From: Geodermatophilus ruber
GTDB lineage: Bacteria; Actinomycetota; Actinomycetes; Mycobacteriales; Geodermatophilaceae
Length of the DNA: 64,000 nt
Reading direction: 5' to 3'
Assembly (NCBI RefSeq): GCF_900114385.1
Contig: NZ_FOSW01000004.1
Location: forward strand, 1-64,000
The position numbers were made by a program, and so were the translations under genes. The notes under the pieces are model-generated. The model saw nothing but the letters and a program-made list of their open reading frames with translations. It did not search any database and was not told the DNA's origin. Below, piece after piece: positions 62,314 to 64,000 of this stretch. Within the stretch, counting starts at the first letter, position 1. Each line of letters starts with the position of its first letter.

Positions 62314-62970
62314 TCAGTGCAAGGCGCGTCGGTTCTCCAGGCTCCAAGCACGCCAGTCCCACCGTTCGGCATCGCACGGGCGCTCCGGACGCGTGCGCAG
62401 TGCTCGGTGCAGGATGGCGTCGTATTCGTGCTTCGTTGCAGGGTCGGTGATGGGCCTAAGTCGCTGCTCCGTGATCTCCCGGTGATGCGGTGCGCACAGA
62501 AGCCGGAGATTCACGGCTTCGTTGCTGTCCCCGTTGATGTGGTCGATCTCGGTGCCGAGCGCGCCGCAGAGCATGCAGCGCTCACGGTCTCGGGCCTTTA
62601 CCGCGCCCCTGACCGGCGGAGGGATGGCCCGACGTGCACTCTGGTATCCGCCGACGAGGGCATGAGCGATCTTGATTCGGCACTCGTACGGAACACCATC
62701 GCGGAACGCGTGAGGGTCGCGGCGGAGGCGTCCCCGGGTGTCGCGCACCGCCTTGGCGACGTCGTGACACCGCAGCGAGCAGTAGGGGGCAGCGCGCGCG
62801 CCGGTCTCGAAATCGTGGCCGCAGTTGGCGCATGACAGTAGATACCGGCTCGGGGTCGGGAGTGGCCTTCCGATGCCGGGGTCCTCGACGACCTCGACGA
62901 CTAACGGAGTGCCGTCGCGCAGGAACACCGTGGTGCGCGGTGTCTCGGTACGACGGGCAGGGCCGGTCAT
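62314..62970 (-). CDS. HNH endonuclease family protein
   Basis: The 218-residue protein has an N-terminal zinc finger (LSCANCGHDFETGARAAPYCSLRC) and a C-terminal HNH domain. The latter shows CMLCGALGTEIDHINGDSNEAVNLRLLCAPHHREIT: the catalytic His in EIDHI, the Asn in NLRLLC and the HH pair. Two Cys pairs complete the second zinc site. Such nucleases occur in phages, restriction systems and homing elements. ATG 62970 is used; an upstream ATG at 63024 is not conserved. Candidate effector or element-maintenance nuclease. Confidence 0.87.
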   Translation of the reverse strand: MTGPARRTETPRTTVFLRDGTPLVVEVVEDPGIGRPLPTPSRYLLSCANCGHDFETGARAAPYCSLRCHDVAKAVRDTRGRLRRDPHAFRDGVPYECRIKIAHALVGGYQSARRAIPPPVRGAVKARDRERCMLCGALGTEIDHINGDSNEAVNLRLLCAPHHREITEQRLRPITDPATKHEYDAILHRALRTRPERPCDAERWDWRAWSLENRRALH

Positions 62971-62978
62971 GCGAACAG

Positions 62979-63011
62979 GTCTACACGGACGCGGGCCGCG
63001 TTCATGTAGAC
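62979..63011. promoter_or_regulatory. Inverted GTCTACA...TGTAGAC pair upstream of the HNH gene
   Basis: GTCTACA (62979-62985) and TGTAGAC (63005-63011) form a 7-base inverted repeat with a 19-base spacer that itself contains CGCG-GGC-CGCG. The same half-sites make the palindrome at 61594. It lies just upstream of the HNH start and 130 bases before the second recombinase. Confidence 0.5.
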
Positions 63012-63137
63012 GATCGGTCCCCACAGACCTGCCGAGCAGTCGCGTCGAAGTGTCAGACCCTGCGGGTAGACAAGCCTTCTGAGACCGCCGAGAAGACGGG
63101 ATTAGCGGTTCTTGATGTGGATTCGGAGGGGGATCGG

Positions 63138-64000
63138 ATGACGGCTGTGGCAGTGCGGGCGGAGGGGGCCGCGATCACTGTCGAAGGGACCGATCCGGCT
63201 GAGCGAGACGGCTTGGCCGTCCTGGCTGCGGAGATCGAGTCCCTCGCAGCCGAGGCCGCCGACCTGGTCGCCGCCGGTCGCGCCGACGCCACCCACCGTG
63301 CCTACGCCAGCCGCTGGCGCGCTTTCGAGGCCTGGGCCGCCGACCGGGGGCTGGCCGCGCTTCCCGCCGACCCGACCACCGTGGTGCTGCACCTGACCTG
63401 GCTGCACCGGCAGGGACGCGCCCGCTCCACCCTCGCCCAGACCGCGGCGGCGATCGCCTCGGCCCACCGGCAGGCAGGGGTGGAGACCCCGCCGACGGCG
63501 CATGAGGTCGTCCGGCGACTGCTGCGCGGACATCGCCGCGCCACGCGCGAACACGTGCAGCGGCAGGCCACGCCGGTACTACTCGACGGCATCCGGCGCC
63601 TCGCTGCAGCCTGCGATACTGGCTCCCTCACCGGTCTGCGCGATCGCGCGGTCCTGCTCGTCGGCTGGGTCGCCGCCCTACGCCGCAGCGAGGTGGCAGC
63701 ACTCAACGTCGAGGACCTGCTGCGCGAGCCACACCGAACCAGCCTGCACATCCGATGGAGCAAGGCTGACCAAGACGGACAAGGGGAATGGCTGGTGCTG
63801 CCGCGCAGCAATCCCATCGCCGGGGACGCGGCGCATGCGCTGGACGCATGGCTGGCCACCTCCGGCATCCAGCGAGGACCGATCTTTCGGCCCATCGATC
63901 GCTGGGGCTGTCTCCGGCCGACACGGCTGTCCGCTCGCGCGGTCGGGGAACTGGTCGGACGCTACGCCGTAATGGCTGGACTGTGCCATCACGCAGCCGA
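63138..64000 (+). CDS. Tyrosine-type recombinase/integrase, partial at window end
   Basis: ATG 63138 follows GGAGGGGGATCGG. The frame stays open to the window end (287 codons). After a SAM-like N-terminal helical domain (THRAYASRWRAFEAWAADRGLAALPADPTTVVLHLTWLHRQGRARSTLAQTAAAIASAHRQAG) comes the catalytic start LRDRAVLLVGWVAALRRSEVAALNVEDL with the first Arg. The sequence stops before the HxxR box and Tyr. It is a second recombinase on the element, unlike the 58.6-kb integrase in sequence, and marks a composite or adjacent second element. Confidence 0.88.
   Translation, partial: MTAVAVRAEGAAITVEGTDPAERDGLAVLAAEIESLAAEAADLVAAGRADATHRAYASRWRAFEAWAADRGLAALPADPTTVVLHLTWLHRQGRARSTLAQTAAAIASAHRQAGVETPPTAHEVVRRLLRGHRRATREHVQRQATPVLLDGIRRLAAACDTGSLTGLRDRAVLLVGWVAALRRSEVAALNVEDLLREPHRTSLHIRWSKADQDGQGEWLVLPRSNPIAGDAAHALDAWLATSGIQRGPIFRPIDRWGCLRPTRLSARAVGELVGRYAVMAGLCHHAA

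Larger units (their letters stand above)
53562..64000. mobile_element. Integrated element bounded on the left by the tRNA-Arg scar (right end outside window)
   Basis: The block starts at the tRNA-Arg 3' fragment and includes an integrase, an excisionase-like gene, several unknown proteins, a three-Cys-motif partner system, an HNH endonuclease and a second recombinase. Codon choice is visibly less GC-biased between about 54 and 62 kb than in the housekeeping part. No second copy of the tRNA fragment is in the window; a complete tRNA-Arg(CCT) should stand at the right end. Confidence 0.65.

Overview
The window is GC-rich actinobacterial chromosome. GTG and TTG starts, four-base ATGA/GTGA gene overlaps, and gene content and order point to a Geodermatophilaceae-like or other Frankia-side actinomycete. 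The family assignment is inferred from gene content; no search was run. Two blocks follow the order known from Mycobacterium tuberculosis: pth-rplY-prs-glmU with ispE-rsmA-rpfB-tatD-metG (compare Rv1007c-Rv1018c), and glpR/sepX-rimJ-glp(moeA-like)-galU with a divergent 5-formyl-THF cyclo-ligase (compare Rv0992c-Rv0996).

Layout. 0-0.7 kb: the end of an IS982-like element abuts the N-terminal stub of a GH16 glycosidase gene, which is now broken. 1-25 kb: housekeeping core, with translation quality control, PRPP and UDP-GlcNAc synthesis, tRNA-Gln, a fatty-acid desaturase with a TetR gene, isoprenoid and ribosome-maturation genes, the resuscitation factor rpfB, metG, transporters, protein O-mannosyltransferase, tRNA-Ala and the gephyrin-like cell-division cluster. 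25-46 kb: accessory metabolism and regulation. This includes a FadR-type regulator beside a CoA-transferase and a fused carboxyltransferase, a MarR-LLM oxidoreductase pair with a large palindrome, CsbD, two CNNM/CorC-like transporters, methionine aminopeptidase beside a leaderless XRE gene, an ECF sigma factor with its membrane partner, FmdB, a CpaB-like SAF protein, a sirtuin, and an ArsR-CDF metal efflux pair.

46-53.5 kb: poorly conserved genes and a two-gene mobile unit, a tyrosine-recombinase-like protein whose stop overlaps the start of a DDE transposase. 53.56 kb to beyond the window end: an integrated element. Its left boundary is a 51-nt copy of the 3' half of tRNA-Arg(CCT), a classic attachment scar. 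It carries an integrase, an excisionase-like gene, unknown proteins, an HNH endonuclease, a second tyrosine recombinase cut by the window edge, and a TcmP (three-Cys-motif partner) gene convergent with a Gp37/Gp68 (DUF5131) three-cysteine protein and a small Myb/SANT-like protein. This last set is the best candidate in the window for an undescribed system.

Regulatory structures read directly from sequence include a perfect CRP/GlxR-type site upstream of rpfB, a 16-bp perfect hairpin abutting the pth ribosome-binding site, tandem 14-bp repeats at the leaderless XRE promoter, palindromes at the marR and arsR starts, an 18-bp perfect palindrome at 46.6 kb, and repeated GTCTACA/TGTAGAC inverted pairs on the integrated element.
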